DNA of 64,000 nucleotides from Tridacna crocea (lineage: Eukaryota; Mollusca; Bivalvia; Cardiida; Cardiidae): NCBI GenBank assembly GCA_943736015.1, contig OX031068.1, forward strand, positions 31,120,296 to 31,184,295, read 5' to 3'. A program made the translations under genes and the position numbers. The notes under the pieces are model-generated. The model searched no databases. It worked only from the letters and a program-made list of their open reading frames with translations, and was not told where the DNA came from. Shown one piece after another: positions 44,753 to 57,262 of this stretch (the stretch's first letter is position 1; the number at the start of each line of letters is the position of its first letter).

Positions 44753-45068
44753 AGACCCTGATTGAGAAGATATTGAAATTATTGAGGGAAAAGGAGAAAA
44801 TGCTGATAACTAGTATTTTCTCCTTTTCCCACAAGTTTTCCAGTACTATCAAAAACAAATTTTGTCACGTCAGTCATCTTCAACTCTTTGCCATATGATG
44901 AAATTTTGGACTGGACCAAATTGATAGAATGTGCAGATGTCAAATGAAATGTTACTATGATGCCTGTCTTTGATAAGGTATAAAACCTTGTGGGGGGAGG
45001 AAGAAAGAGAAAATGCTGGTTACCAAGATTTTCCTCTTTTCCAAAACTGTTTTTCTATAGCCTTTTGA

Positions 45069-45297
45069 TTAACTCTTTACCAAACAACAACATTTTAGAC
45101 TGGTCCAAATTGAAAGCATTTGTAGATGGCAAAATAAACGTAACTCAAAAATTGAAATTTGTTTCCAACAGGTTAGAAAACATTGTGGGAAAAGGAGAAA
45201 ATGCTGGTTACCAGCATTTTCTCCTTTTCCCACAATGTTTTCAAAAGGTTTCTATCTCAGGGTTGTTAAAAGTCGGGATTGTGCGGTAAAGTGTTAA
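45069..45297 (-). mobile_element. Family A MITE
   Basis: Near-consensus copy with perfect stem. It cuts off an older copy at 44880-45068. Confidence 0.9.
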
Positions 45298-45303
45298 GGG
45301 TAG

Positions 45304-45536
45304 TTAACCCTTTACCAGATGACAAAATGTTGGCTTTGTCCAAATTGAAAGCATTTGCAGACAACATTTTCAATGTATATCAAATATTGTGACCTTGCTT
45401 TAATGGAGGTAAACAAAAACAGCGTGGGAAACAGAAGAAAATGCTGGTTATCACCATTTCTCCTTTTCCCACAAAGTTTTCAAAAGGCCTCTTCCTCAAA
45501 GTCGTTAAAAGTCGTCATTATGTGCTAAAGGGTTAA
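45304..45536 (-). mobile_element. Family A MITE, diverged
   Basis: GCGTGGGAAACAGAAG left arm. Both TTAAs retained. Confidence 0.8.
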
Positions 45537-45743
45537 AAACCCCGGAGAAAGGTTTTAGAGGCACTGTGGAAAAAAAACAGTAAATGCAGGTAACAAGCAT
45601 TTTCTCCTGTTCCCATAATGTTTTCTTCCCTTCATTAGACATATTTCAGTTCTTGAGTGATGTTTACTTTGAAATCTGCAAAATCTTTTAATATGAATGA
45701 AACTAAAATTTTTGCTTTGGGTAGAAATCTAAAATTCAACCTT

Positions 45744-45960
45744 TTAACCCACAACAAAATTCTGAACCAAAACAAATTCAAAGCATTTTAAGTCAACACT
45801 TTAAATGTAACTCATATGATGATTTCTGTCCAATAGGACAAAACATTGTGGGAAAAGGAGAAAATGCTGGATACCAGCATTTTTTCCTTTTCCCACAATG
45901 TTTTCAAAAGCCATCCTTCCCAGAGTGGTGAATGCCAGGGATTCTTTGGTAAAAAGTTAA
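45744..45960 (-). mobile_element. Family A MITE
   Basis: Perfect stem with GCTGGATACCAGC centre. Shares TTAA with the next, inverted copy. Confidence 0.8.
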
Positions 45961-46183
45961 CCTTTTACAACACAATCCCAACTTTTAACACCCCTGTGAA
46001 AGAAGCCTTTCGAAAACAATGTGAGAAAAGAAGAAAATGCTGGTAACTGGCATTTTCTCCTTTTTCCACAATGTTTTCTTCCCTACTTAAAACAAATTTT
46101 AATTCTGTAGTCACATTCATTTTGTCGTCTGCAAACACTTTTCATTTGACAAGGCTAAAACTTTGTCATTTGGTAAATAGTTA
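45957..46183 (+). mobile_element. Family A MITE
   Basis: Right end TTTGGTAAATAGTTAG. Confidence 0.8.
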
Positions 46184-46194
46184 GGAGCCATTTT

Positions 46195-46400
46195 GCCATA
46201 CAGTAGTGTAGCTTATACAATCTCAGTCAGTTTGAAGAGGGAACAGCATTTCAATTCAACCACTGCAAACATTGTTATTGATGTAGGTTCCATAAAGACT
46301 AGGGCTACAGCTCTAAACCGCTTTGTCCATTTCCCTAAACCATGACTGCCAGCAGGGATCAAGCTTGTGACTTTTAGGGTAAAGACAGCTGTGATTGAAC
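46195..46400 (-). mobile_element. Possible SINE remnant
   Basis: A non-MITE block with TCAAGCTTGTGACTTTTAGG, resembling a decayed tRNA-like head, and GCTACAGCTCTAAACC. Low similarity to the other SINEs. Confidence 0.25.
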
Positions 46401-46499
46401 TTTGTCATTTTGTAAACGGTTAATACGGGAAAATTTTCCAGACTATTATTGTTTTCTTTCTATCTATTCAACACTGCAGTTTTACTCTTCTCAATCTTT

Positions 46500-46686
46500 T
46501 TAATTGAAAGCACTTGCAGACGACAAATGTGACTGGAAAATTGAAATTTGGTTTGGGAAGGTTTGAAAACAATGTGGAAAAAGGAGAACATGCTGGTAAC
46601 CAGCATTTTCTCCTTTTCTCACAATGTTTTCAAAGGGCATCTGTCTCACGGTCTTCAAAACCAGGGATTATTTGGTAAAGGGTTAA
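46500..46686 (-). mobile_element. Family A MITE, left end lost
   Basis: Begins TTAATTGAAAGCACTTGC. Confidence 0.75.
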
Positions 46687-46884
46687 TGATCCTGAGGAAG
46701 AAGTCTTGTTTTCTGCTCAATCGAAGTCAATTTCCCATATTTTTCAGCCATATTAAATTCTGTCTTCAAATGCTTTGGATTTTGACGAGGAAAGAATTTT
46801 GTCATTTTTTTTTCTTTTTTTCCAAGGATTGCTATTACAGATGGCACATATCAATATCAAACCGCCATGAAAGTGTTTCTATTC

Positions 46885-47113
46885 TTAACTCATTACCACA
46901 TGACAATATTTTATGCTTGTCAAAATCGAAAGCGTTTGCAGATGACAAAATAAAAGTGACCGAAAATTTGAAATTTGTTTTGTGAAGAGTAGAAAACACT
47001 GTGGGAAAAGGAGAAAATGCTGGTTACCAGCATTTTCTCCTTTTCCCATAGTGTTTTCAAAAGCCTTCTTTCTGAGGGGCGTCAAAAGTAGGGATTGTGT
47101 GGTAATGGGTTAA
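46885..47113 (-). mobile_element. Family A MITE
   Basis: CACTGTGGG / CCCATAGTG stem. CTACTTTTGA subtype. Confidence 0.85.
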
Positions 47114-47244
47114 ATCTATACAAATATTTTCGAAGGCATTCTTGATGAAACATTCATGAATTTACAACAGCTAGAAATTGTTCACCTCCTGAAAAAATAA
47201 TTTTTCATCCATTTGGCACCGTTAGAATTAATACGGTCTAGCTT

Positions 47245-48862
47245 AACAAGAGGGCCATGATGGCCCTGAAATCGCTCACCTGAGTTTATTGACCAAACAT
47301 GCACCATCTAGTTTCCCAGTGACCTAGTTTTTTATCAGACATTACCCATCATCAAACACTTTTGAGATATCAATAAGACAAACATTCTGGCCAAGTTTCA
47401 TGAGTATTGGACTGAAAATGTGGCCTCTACAGTGTACAAAAGGTTTTTCTAAGATTTCATCAAGTGACCTAGTTTTGGACCCGACAATTACCCATTATCA
47501 AACTCTTTTGAGACATCACCAAAACAAACATTCTGACCAAGTCTGAAGAATATCAGGCAGAAAATGTAGCCTCTAGAGTGTACACAAGGTTTTTCTAATA
47601 TTTGACCCATTGACCTAGTTTTTGACTCCACATGACCCATTTTCAATCTCATTCAAGGTATCACCAGGACAAATATAATGAACAAGTTTTAGGAGTATCA
47701 GACTGAAAATGTGTCCTCCAGAGCATACAAAAGGTGTTTATAACATTTGACCTATTGACCCAGTTTTTGACCCAACATGACCCATTTTCAAACTCATCCA
47801 AGATATTATAAAGGCAAACATTCTGACTAATTTTCAAGAGTGTTGGACTGAAAATGTGGCATCCAGAGCATATACAAGGTTTTTCTAAGATTTGACCTGG
47901 TGACCTAGTTTTTAACCCCCAATGACCCATTTTCAAACCTGTCTGAGATATCATCAAGACAAACATTCTGACCAACTTACAAGAGTTTCGGACTGAAAAT
48001 GTGGCCTTTAGAGCCTACAAAAGGTTTTTCTAACATTTGACCTAGTGACCTAGTTTTTGACCCCACATGACCCATTTTCAATCTTGTCCGAGATATCATC
48101 CAGACAAATATCCTGACCAACTTTCATGAGTATCCGACTGAAAATGTGGCCTCTAGAGCGTACAAAAGGTTTTTCTAAGATTTGACCTAGTGACCTAGTT
48201 TTTGACCCCACGTGACCCATTTTCAAACTCGTCCGAGATATCATCCAGACAAACATCCTGACCAACTTTCATGAGTATCCGACTGAAAATGTGGCCTCTA
48301 GAGCGTACAAAAGGTTTTTCTAAGATTTGACCTGGTGACCTAGTTTTTGACCCCACGTGACTTATTTTCGAACTCGTCCGAGATATCATCCTGACAAACA
48401 TCCTGACCAACTTTCATGAGTATCCGACTCAAAATTTGGCCTCTAGAGCGTACACAAGGTTTTTCTAAGATTTGACCTAGTGACCTAGTTTTTGACCCCA
48501 CATGACCCATTTTCGAACTCGTCCGAGATATCATCCTGACAAACATCCTGATTAACTTTCATGAGTATCCGACTCAAAATGTGGCCTCTAGAGCGTACAC
48601 AAGGTTTTTCTAAGATTTGACCTAGTGACCTAGTTTTTGACCCCACATGACCCATTTTCGAACTCGTCCGAGATTTCATCGAGACAAACATCCTGACCAA
48701 TTTTCGTGAGTATCCGACTAAAACTGTGGCCTCTAGAGCGTACACAAGGTAAAAAGTTGACGACGGACGACGCACGACGCACGACGCACGACGCACGACG
48801 GACGCCGGACACAGCACGATCACAATAGCTCACCATGAGCACTTCGTGCTCAGGTGAGCTAA
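47245..48862 (-). mobile_element. Pearl/Helentron-like element, best-preserved copy
   Basis: It is complete, from AACAAGAGGGCCATGATGGC and GAAATCGCTCACCTGAG at one end to a GACGCAC/GACGGAC microsatellite (48760-48805) and the hairpin GAGCACTTCGTGCTC, then AGGTGAGCTAAAA, at the other. There are about eleven ~145-bp units. The five units nearest the hairpin (48060-48750) are nearly identical and the far ones diverged, which suggests array growth from the hairpin side. Confidence 0.8.
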
Positions 48863-49235
48863 AAAGGTTTAAAGGTTTCCAGGGGTTAATAATTAACATA
48901 TCCCATGAGAGAGTACTGTATAACTTGTAAAATATATGAATAAATTTGAACTATGAAGAATAAACAAATCTTACTTTAACTGATAACAAATGATAAATGA
49001 TTGAAAAAAATAACTAGACATATGCATGCTAAAAAAGAGAAATAACTTTTTTCATCTCCTATCACAACCAAAATGATTCACTTTTACCAAACAATCCGTG
49101 GTTTTCATGATCCTGGGAAAGAAGCCTTCTGAAAACAGTGGAAAAAGGAGAAAATTCTGGTAACCATCATTTTTTTCTTTTCACACATTGTTTTCCTCTT
49201 TTTCAGGGAAAAAGCTCTCATCATTTGAGTAACAA

Positions 49236-49463
49236 TTAACCGTTTACTGCACAATGCCGACTTCTGACGACTATGAAAAAGATGCTTTCTGAAATCATCG
49301 TGGGAAAAGGAGAAAATGCTGGTAACCATTATTTTCTCCTTTTCCAAAAATTTTTTCTCTCCTCTTCGATACAGATTTCAAATTTTCAATTACTTTTAGT
49401 TCGACATCTGCAAATGCTTTCAATTTGGACAGGTATAAGTTTTGTCATTTGGTATAGAGTTAA
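49236..49463 (+). mobile_element. Family A MITE
   Basis: CACAATGCCGACTTCTG start. A diverged copy lies just left (49082-49235). Confidence 0.8.
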
Positions 49464-49953
49464 TTTGCTCTATGCATATAGTTCAATTCTGGCAAGTCTG
49501 ACTCATTGTCATCTGATACAGAATTAATTTTATATGCAATTTCATATATTAAAATTTTCCCTTTACAACCAAACTAAGAGTTATAATGACCTTGATGAAA
49601 AAGACATATAAAAACATTTTGTGAAATGAAGAAAGTAATGATAACCAGCGTTTTCTCCTTTTTTCACAATGTTTTCTACCCTTTCTCAGAGACAAAGCTC
49701 ATCATTAGAGTAACACTATTTGTTATCTGCAGATCTTTCAGACCAATTCAATTTGTCGACGTCTGCTAAAAAGTTATTTTTAAATATAATTTGAAATCCG
49801 GCAATAGTTTTCCGGTCATTGTTTTGGTGTTTAATTTGCTTCCTGCGAATCCTTTCAATTTTGACAAGTCTGATTCATTGTCGTCTGATACAGAATTCAT
49901 TTTATGCGCAATTTCATATCCTGAAATTCTCCCTTTACAACAAAATCAAGTTT

Positions 49954-50182
49954 TTAACTCTTTACCAAACGACAAAATTTTGGACCAGACCAAATTGAAA
50001 GCATTTGCAGACGACAAAATAAATATGACTGAAAAATCATAATTTGATTCGAGAAGGGTAGAAAACATTGTGGGAAAAGGAGAAAATGCTGGTTACCAGC
50101 ATTTTCTCCTTTTCCTACGATGTTTTCAAAAGGCTTCTTTCTTAGGGTCGTTAAAAGTCGGGATTGTGTGGTAAAGAGTTAA
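49954..50182 (-). mobile_element. Family A MITE
   Basis: Near consensus. Stem right arm has CCTACGATG. Confidence 0.9.
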
Positions 50183-50382
50183 ATAACCTTGATGAAGAAA
50201 CCTTATAAAAACATTGCATGAAACAGAGAAAGTGCTGGTAAACAGCTTTTTCTCTTTTTCCAACAATGTTTTCTAATCTTTCTAAACAAGGCTCATTATT
50301 ACAAGTAGCACTTTATTTGTTGTCTGCAATTCTTTCAGTTTAGACCAGTCTAATTTATTGACATCTGCTAAGGAGGTAATTT

Positions 50383-50606
50383 TACCTCTTTACCACACAA
50401 TCTCGACTTTAAACGACCTTGAGAAAGCAGCCTTTTGAAAACACTGTGGGAAAAGGAGAAAATGCTGGTAACCAGCATTTTCTCCTTTTCCCACTGTTTT
50501 TCATCCTTCCCAAACCATATTTAATTTTTTAGTCTCCTTTATTTTGTCGTCTGCAAATGCTTTCAATTTGGACCAGTCTCGAATTTTCTCGTGTGGGAAA
50601 GAGTTA
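50383..50606 (+). mobile_element. Family A MITE
   Basis: CACTGTGGG left arm. A decayed copy precedes it at 50179-50375. Confidence 0.85.
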
Positions 50607-50748
50607 AACATAATTTGAAATCATGCAATAGTGTTCCGGTCTTTGTTTCGGTGTTCAACCCTCTACCACACAGTCCCGTGTTTTAGTGACCCTGATCAGA
50701 AAGCTTTTGAAAACATTCTGGAAAAAGGAGAAAAGCATAGAAAGTTCA

Positions 50749-50976
50749 TTAACCCTTTCCCAAACAATCCCTGGTTTTTACGGGTTTGAAATAGTAGCCT
50801 TTTGAAAACATTGTGGGAAAAGGAGAAAATGCTGGTAACCAGCATTTTCTCCTTTTCCCACAATGTTTTCTACCCTATCATAGACAAAAATCATCTTTTC
50901 AGAAAGAGTTGAATTGTCGTCTGCAAATGCTTTCAATTTGGTCTAGTCCAAAAGTTTGTGGTTTGGGAAAGGGTTA
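50749..50976 (+). mobile_element. Family A MITE
   Basis: Same subtype as 27651-27879. Ends TTTGGGAAAGGGTTAA. Confidence 0.9.
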
Positions 50977-50994
50977 ACTGCACTTTTCTGTGTT

Positions 50995-51062
50995 GAAAAC
51001 CATTTGGCCAAAACATCCTACTTCGTACACTTAGCCGGCCAAAACGACCTGGCCAAAATGTC
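50995..51062. repeat. Fragment of a third foldback-like minisatellite
   Basis: GGCCAAAACATCC, GGCCAAAACGACCT and GGCCAAAATGTCC units occur in a row. No inverted partner is visible. Confidence 0.35.
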
Positions 51063-51269
51063 CGTCCACCAATTACATGTACCATGCAGGTTACTCTTTT
51101 CACACTTTCACTAACTTACAATAAAAAGAATGTTTTGAGGGCAGAAATATTTTTCTGTTTAATTCTATGACATGGAGAAGTTTGTGGCAACTGCAGCATT
51201 TGCTTGTGACAAGCAATCACTCCTTTTCCAATAATGTTTTTTCAAAAACTATCACCTACCAAGATGTTT

Positions 51270-51481
51270 ATCTATTCATCTGATGACAAAATTTCTGACT
51301 GGTCAAAATTTAAAGTAACTGCAAATGACAAAATCAATGTTGTTCAAAAATGTGCAATTGTCTGTGAACAGGTTGAAAACATTGTGGGAAAAGGAGTAAA
51401 TGCTGGTTGCCACCATGTTTTCATAAGCCTTCTTCCTCAGCATCGTAACTTAAAACTCCATAATATATGATAAAGGGTTAA
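51270..51481 (-). mobile_element. Family A MITE, decayed
   Basis: Right stem arm lost. Lies just 3' of the CASK stop codon. Confidence 0.65.
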
Positions 51482-51604
51482 AATCATTTTTGAATGGCAA
51501 TGGATTAAATGAACCTATAACTACATAATTATATACATAACTATAAAAAGGCAAACATAATCATAGGGAACACAGGGTTTACGAGCCCTTTTTCTGGGCT
51601 CTCG

Positions 51605-51781
51605 TCAGTAAACCCAGCTGACAGGAACCCACTGCGGGGTAGAACATACTTCCTCTATGGCCCGTTCTAGTTTAACAATGGTTTCGGTTATGTCATTATT
51701 TACGATTTTGAAATCAAAATAATGTCCGTAGGCCTTTTCTAAAAGTTCACTCTCCTTGGCTAGTCTCTCTAAGCTTCCATC
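51605..51781 (-). CDS. CASK: CASK (LIN-2 family MAGUK), terminal exon
   Basis: The exon encodes the last 58 residues of a membrane-associated guanylate-kinase scaffold: it begins [14 protein letters not shown], continues [14 protein letters not shown] and ends [10 protein letters not shown] before TGA (51605-51607). The acceptor CATTGTAG sits at 51782-51784 after a pyrimidine-rich tract. The run SLxRLxKES, the HYFD..I.NN.I.ETI block and the VC.[11 protein letters not shown] tail are those of animal CASK and separate it from the related MPP proteins. CASK is a multidomain scaffold (CaMK-like, L27, PDZ, SH3, GK) at synapses and cell junctions. This exon is the end of the GK-like domain. The upstream domains are not in the window. 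Confidence 0.92.
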   Translation of the reverse strand, partial: DGSLERLAKESELLEKAYGHYFDFKIVNNDITETIVKLERAIEEVCSTPQWVPVSWVY

Positions 51782-52086
51782 CTACAATGAAAGAATTGAC
51801 AGATGAAGAGATAGGTGTACACAATTTATTTATAGTAACTGGTAATTCTATGTGTTATTTTTAGATTGATTACTTTAAAAACTTTTAACCTAGATGGCAA
51901 TAGTGTGCTGTTCTATTAAAGACTATTACAAATGCTTGGAAATATTCATATCTAGTTTGTAAGAATTAAAATTATTTTCAGTACAGTGCCCTTTATATGA
52001 AAATTTCAAGTCAGGATTACATTTACCAAATTTCCCTTAATAAAAGAGCCCTTCCTAATAAAACACTCCCCCTCCCTGAAAAAACC

Positions 52087-52313
52087 TTAACCCTTTACCA
52101 AACAATCTCTGGTTTTAAGGACACTGGGGAAGTAGCCGTCTGAAAACATTGTGGAAAAATGACAAAATGCTGGTGACCAGCATTTTTTCCTTTTCCCACA
52201 ATGTGCTCTACTCTTCCGAAGTTAAGTTTCAATTTCTGAGTCACATTTATTTTAACATCTGCAACTGCTTTCAATTAGCTAGTCTAAAATTTCCCAGTTT
52301 GGTAAAGAGTTAA
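52087..52313 (+). mobile_element. Family A MITE in the CASK intron
   Basis: CTCTGGTTTTAAGG subtype. Both TTAAs. Confidence 0.85.
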
Positions 52314-52649
52314 AATTCATGATAACCTGATGTACATTAACTGATTACAGTGACAATATTTGAAGAATTTGATGAATATTTCCTCTTATTTGATGAATAT
52401 TTCCTCTCAACAATCATTAAAACACAAAGAAATATGAAACTGGACAGACTTTTTGCTTTGCAAAATGAGTACGAAATACAGGCTGCCTCTGTTTTGCACA
52501 GCTTCAGAAGCTTTTTCACTGATTTTTGTTGAATTCCAATTATCCAAATGCTTTCAAGAGTTTTACAGTGCATCAGATGTAAATCAGAAGGAACACTCAC
52601 TGTATTGAAATTTGTGATTGTTTAATCTCAGTTTGCCGCAAAAAAAAAT

Positions 52650-52803
52650 AGAGCTGTCACTGAGTGTGACTTAATACCCTGCCAGCACTTTGACAGAAAC
52701 AGGCAAATATTTGTACACAGACGGACACATGGACAGACGAACAGATACATGGAAAGGCCGATTCCAGTATACCCCCGAAAACATTCATTTTGCCGGGGTA
52801 TAA
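52650..52803. mobile_element. Type H repeat, second copy, in the CASK intron
   Basis: AGAGCTGTCACTGAGTGTGA opens it, ACACAGACGGACACATGGAC is the microsatellite, and GCCGGGGTATAA closes it. Confidence 0.55.
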
Positions 52804-53036
52804 AAAGAAACTTTCTTCTAGAAATATTGCTTTGTACATGTAAGTCCAATTCAAAGGTTACTGCTGTCTGGAATGTCTCAGAAAAGCCTAATGTGTAGAC
52901 CATGGAATAACTACTAAAACATACATCACAGATTATTCTATTGCAAACAGTAGAAATTAAGATCAGATGGCACAATCTGTTAAATTCAAATATGAATTTT
53001 GATTCCAAAAAATTAACAAGAATCCTGACGTAGCAC

Positions 53037-54191
53037 TAACTTGAGGCTCTGAAGGGCCTGAAATCGCTCTACTAGCAGTGATTTTGCTTTTATAAGGTAA
53101 GCATGGTGAACTGAAAAAACTGTGTAAAAAATAGAAGGGAAATTTTTCAAAACTAAATGTTTGGAATCAATGCAAATTTGATAGCGTTTCAGTACGCCTT
53201 GTAGTGAACAATTCTAGTAAATTTCAAAGAAATTTCGCGAATAATGTAGACTTTGTTGGGAAAACAATACAAAGTCATCAAAATGTTTATTTTTCCTGAA
53301 CAGTTTACTAGATTTTCTTCACTTTTAATAGAGTGCACTCCTTTGATGAATCTTTGCAAGTTTCAAAAGAATTCAATCAACAGTGTAAACCTCATTGCCT
53401 AAACAAGAAATTGAAATTTTCAACTTTGAATAGCTAATTTTCCCATAATGCTTGTCAGATTTTTTTTCAAAGTCAATACAGTTCCAGCTGTGCGAGTTTC
53501 ATGAAAATCCAACCAAAATAGTGGCTTGATCCTGTCAATAAGAAATCAAAGTTTTCAACTTGAAATGGCTACTTTTCCAAAACTATTTGTTGGATTTTTT
53601 TCAAAATCAGCAAGGTTAAAGCTATTGACAAGATAAACAGTGAAAAATTCACAAAAATATGATCACAAATAAAAACTTTATCATGAAAACAAGCAATGAA
53701 AATGTTCAACTTGAAATGGTTACTTTTCCGATACTTTTTGTTGATTTTTTTTCAAAATCAATAAGGTTAAAGGTATCGATGATATAAACAAGCTATGCAA
53801 AATTAATGAAATCTGACTACAAATGCAGGCTTTATTGCGTAAAGAAGACAATTTTCCTATACTATTAGTTGGATATTTTTCAAAGCTACTGATAAGATAA
53901 TCTAACTCTGCAAGTTTCAAGGAAATCCAACCACAAAATACAGACTTTATTGCGTAAACAAGAAATGGAAATTTTCAACTTGAAATGGTGACTTTTCCCA
54001 TACTGTTTGTTGGATTTTTTTCAAAATCAATAGGGTTCAAGTTATTGATGAACAAAATGTGCAAGTCTCACAAAAATCTGACTACAAGCTGAGACTTTTT
54101 TGAATAAACAAGGAAAAGACTAACAGACAGACAGACGACGGAAACCATGTCATGACATAAGCTCTGCTGGCTTTCAGCCAGTAGAGCTAAA
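53037..54191 (-). mobile_element. Divergent pearl-like element in the CASK intron
   Basis: One end has GGGCCTGAAATCGCTCTAC, like GGCCCTGAAATCGCTCACC of the main family. The other has ACAGACAGACAGACGACGG, then the hairpin CTGGCTTTCAGCCAG and TAGAGCTAAAA. Its core is a ~143-bp unit (near 53405, 53550, 53693, 53840 and 53968) containing TTTTCAACTTGAAATGG and TGTTGGATTTTTTTCAAAAT. Confidence 0.65.
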
Positions 54192-54396
54192 AATAAAACA
54201 TCTTGGCTTCTTCCCCCTCACATATAAATCCATCAATTTTGACTAATTGGCATTTTTATGTGCTTATATAGGCATTTTAAATGTTGAAATAAAAACTTAA
54301 AATACAGTTGTGATAGGGTTAAAAGATATACACGCTTTCAAATCCTCCATTAAAAATAAACCAGTTTATTATCATCAAATTAATATAGATGCCTCA

Positions 54397-54597
<201 letters not shown>

Positions 54598-54768
54598 TTA
54601 CCTCTCACAGATCACTTTTTTACTCATTTAAGAGCTGACGATATTTTGAAAACATGACTGTATGCTTTAAAACATAAAAGGAGACTAACTTGAGGAAAAA
54701 GGGGAAATTTCATGTGCTAAGCAATTTCTCATTATGCCACAAAGTTATCGCTTTACCACATGGCAAAC

Positions 54769-54947
54769 TTAATTCTCTACCACTCAATCCAAACTTTTAA
54801 CCACCCCTGCAATTCTTTTCCTTTTCCTACAATGTTTTCTACCTTTTCCAAATTAATTTTCAATTTAGGATTCACATCCATTTTGTCGTCTGCAAATGCT
54901 TTCAATTTGGACCAAGTCCAAAATTTTCTTGTTTGCTAAAGAGTTAA
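54769..54947 (+). mobile_element. Family A MITE, stem left arm deleted
   Basis: CCACTCAATCCAAAC start. Right end intact. Confidence 0.75.
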
Positions 54948-55066
54948 AGTGTTATTTGAATGATGGTACTGTATACGTGGATATATATGTGACGAGTTAC
55001 CTACATTTTGCATTCCAAAATGTTTGGGAATTCTAAACAATTGTTATTTGTTGGTATACTTGCAGT

Positions 55067-55290
55067 TATCTCTTTACCACACAACCAAATTTTAGACTTG
55101 TCCAGATTGAAAGCATTTGCAGACAACAAAATGTGACTGAAATATTGAAACTTGTTTTGAAAAGGGTAGAAAACATTGTGGGACAAGGAGAAAATGCTGG
55201 TTACCAGCATTTTCTCCTTTTCCCAACGATGTTTTAATAGGCGTCTTTCTCAAGGTTGTTAAAAGTCGGGATAGTGTGGTAATGAGTTAA
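55067..55290 (-). mobile_element. Family A MITE
   Basis: Stem GTGGGACAAGG / CCTTTTCCCAAC. Confidence 0.8.
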
Positions 55291-55324
55291 AAATATTCAC
55301 ACAGAAAAGTTCATAAATTTTTTC

Positions 55325-55521
55325 AAATTTGCAAAATTGCAAAAATTTCAGAATTGCAAAAAATTCCACTTATATAGTATATTATATCCTTGAACAGAAA
55401 GAAAACAATGTGGGAAAGAGAGAAAATGCTGGTTACCAGCATTTTATCTCTTTCACACTGTGTTTTCAAAGGCTTCTACCCGAGGCCCATCAAAACTTTG
55501 GATTATGTGGTAAAAGGTTAA
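55325..55521 (-). mobile_element. Family A MITE, left end replaced
   Basis: Stem GGGAAAGAGAGAAAATGC / GCATTTTATCTCTTTCAC. Right TTAA intact. Confidence 0.65.
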
Positions 55522-55893
55522 CACATGTCGTCACGTGCAAAATCCCCCTGTCATTTTTATCAGTTTGGAAAGGATGTTTTCCCAAAGTTGTCTGCTTATG
55601 ATGTAGTTATCTTAGGTAATACGTGACAAAAGAAACATAATGCATTTAAAATAGTCAAGCTAGAACAGAAATTAATGCAAAATAACACTGTAACATAATT
55701 ATTCTATTTACTGGCACTCTGCAAATCACATGTAGGATGTTATTTACAGTTTCATACCATCATACATTGGAATCAAGACAAGATATAAATCAATATTTGT
55801 TTTTTAGGGATGGAAACAAAATTTAATACCAAAAGTTTCAATACTTATTTTTAGTATTTTAATCATATTAAATTTTTCTCTTCAAATAATATA

Positions 55894-56117
55894 AATTCAA
55901 CCCTTTACAAAATAACAAAATCTTAGCCTTGTCCAAATTGAAAGCATCAGCAGATAATAATGCCAATGTGAGTCAAATGGTGTGAATTGTCTTTGAAAGA
56001 GCAGAAAGCATTGTGGGAAAAGCAGAAAATGCTGGTAAGTATTTTCTCCCTTTCCTATGTTTTTTAAAGGCTTCTTCCTCTGGGTTGTAAAAACCAGGGT
56101 ATGTTTGGTAAAGGGTA
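55894..56117 (-). mobile_element. Family A MITE, diverged
   Basis: CCAGGGTATG end. Centre partly lost. Confidence 0.7.
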
Positions 56118-56552
56118 AAATGTCGAAATACTGGAATACACCGTTTAGAAACTAATCAATTTGCTGCAATGATTTTAAAATGTCTTGTCCAATGTACCTA
56201 CACAGACCAGCAAGAGTTTACTTTCTTCCCCCAAACATATGCATAGAAACATTTTTAAAAAAAAAAAACTTGTCTAAAAATTTGTGTCCTTTTAAATATG
56301 ATCGCTAGAATTTGGGGACTCTTCAAATTTCAGGAATTTGTAGACAAGAAATTAAATTTTACTCAAAACATGCAGTTTGTCTTTAAAAGAACAGAAAACT
56401 ATAAGAGAAAATGCAAAATAACCGAAACAAAAACTTTCCTCTTTTTTTTTGCCATAAGTAATTAAAACCAACCTCTGCCTTTTTTTTTTTTAACAAACTT
56501 TTCAACTCTTTTTTCATTGGGTTATTAAAAGTTGCAATTGTTTGGCCCAGTA

Positions 56553-56765
56553 TTAACTCTTCCAGATGACAAAATTATAGACTGGTCCAAATTGAAAGCA
56601 TTTGCAGACAACAAAATAAATTTGACTGAAAAATAAAAATTTGTGTTAGGAAGGGTAGAAAACATTGTAGGAAAATGCTGGTTCCCGGCATTTTTTTTTC
56701 CTACAGTGTTTTCAAAAGGCTTTTCAGGGTTGTTAAATGTCGGGGATTGTGTGGTAAAGGGTTAA
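56553..56765 (-). mobile_element. Family A MITE with shortened stem
   Basis: GTAGGAAAATGCTGG pairs with CCGGCATTTTTTTTTCCTAC. Both arms lost the GGAG/CTCC segment. Confidence 0.8.
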
Positions 56766-57033
56766 AGGAGACATGGGGTCCACTATGAAGTAAACAAGTT
56801 TCTATTCTTAAAAAAAAAAAAATGTACCCTCTAGGTACCCAATAAGTAGAATTTTTTGCATTTCTAGTTCTACATAGCTCTCAAGTTAGTAATTCGGTTG
56901 GAATTTGCCTGTAGGAATGAGGGCCATTCTTCAGTTATTTCCCTTGATTCTTCATGCACTGAACAGCTTATGTTCTTGAGATAATATTGTAAGTAAATCT
57001 AGTTTGTATATAATACTGAAGAATAAAATATGT
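56766..57033. other. CASK intron, nothing recognised
   Basis: AT-rich, no element ends seen. The similar stretch 57263-57600 also holds nothing recognisable. Confidence 0.4.
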
Positions 57034-57262
57034 TTAACCCATTACCACACAATCCCTACTTTTGACGCCCCTGAGAAAGAAGCCTTTTGAAAACACTGTT
57101 GGAAAAGGAGAAAATGCTGGTAACCAGCATTTTCTCCTTTTCTAACAGTGTTTTCTACCCTTCCCAGAAAAAAATTTTATTTTTCAGTCACCTTTATTTT
57201 GTCGTCTGCAAATGCTTTCAATTTGGACCAGTCCAAAATTTTCTCGTGTGGTAATGAGTTAA
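57034..57262 (+). mobile_element. Family A MITE, GTTGG/CTAAC stem
   Basis: CACTGTTGGAAAAGG pairs with CCTTTTCTAACAGTG. Otherwise consensus. Confidence 0.9.

Noticed and set aside
47661-48899. Series of 70-110-codon frames with repeated CVRSRGHIFSRILMKVGQ-type residues
   Set aside because: They are read out of the ~145-bp tandem units, whose length shifts phase. The same happens at 2158-2893, 16894-17226 and 62009-62224. They are not genes.
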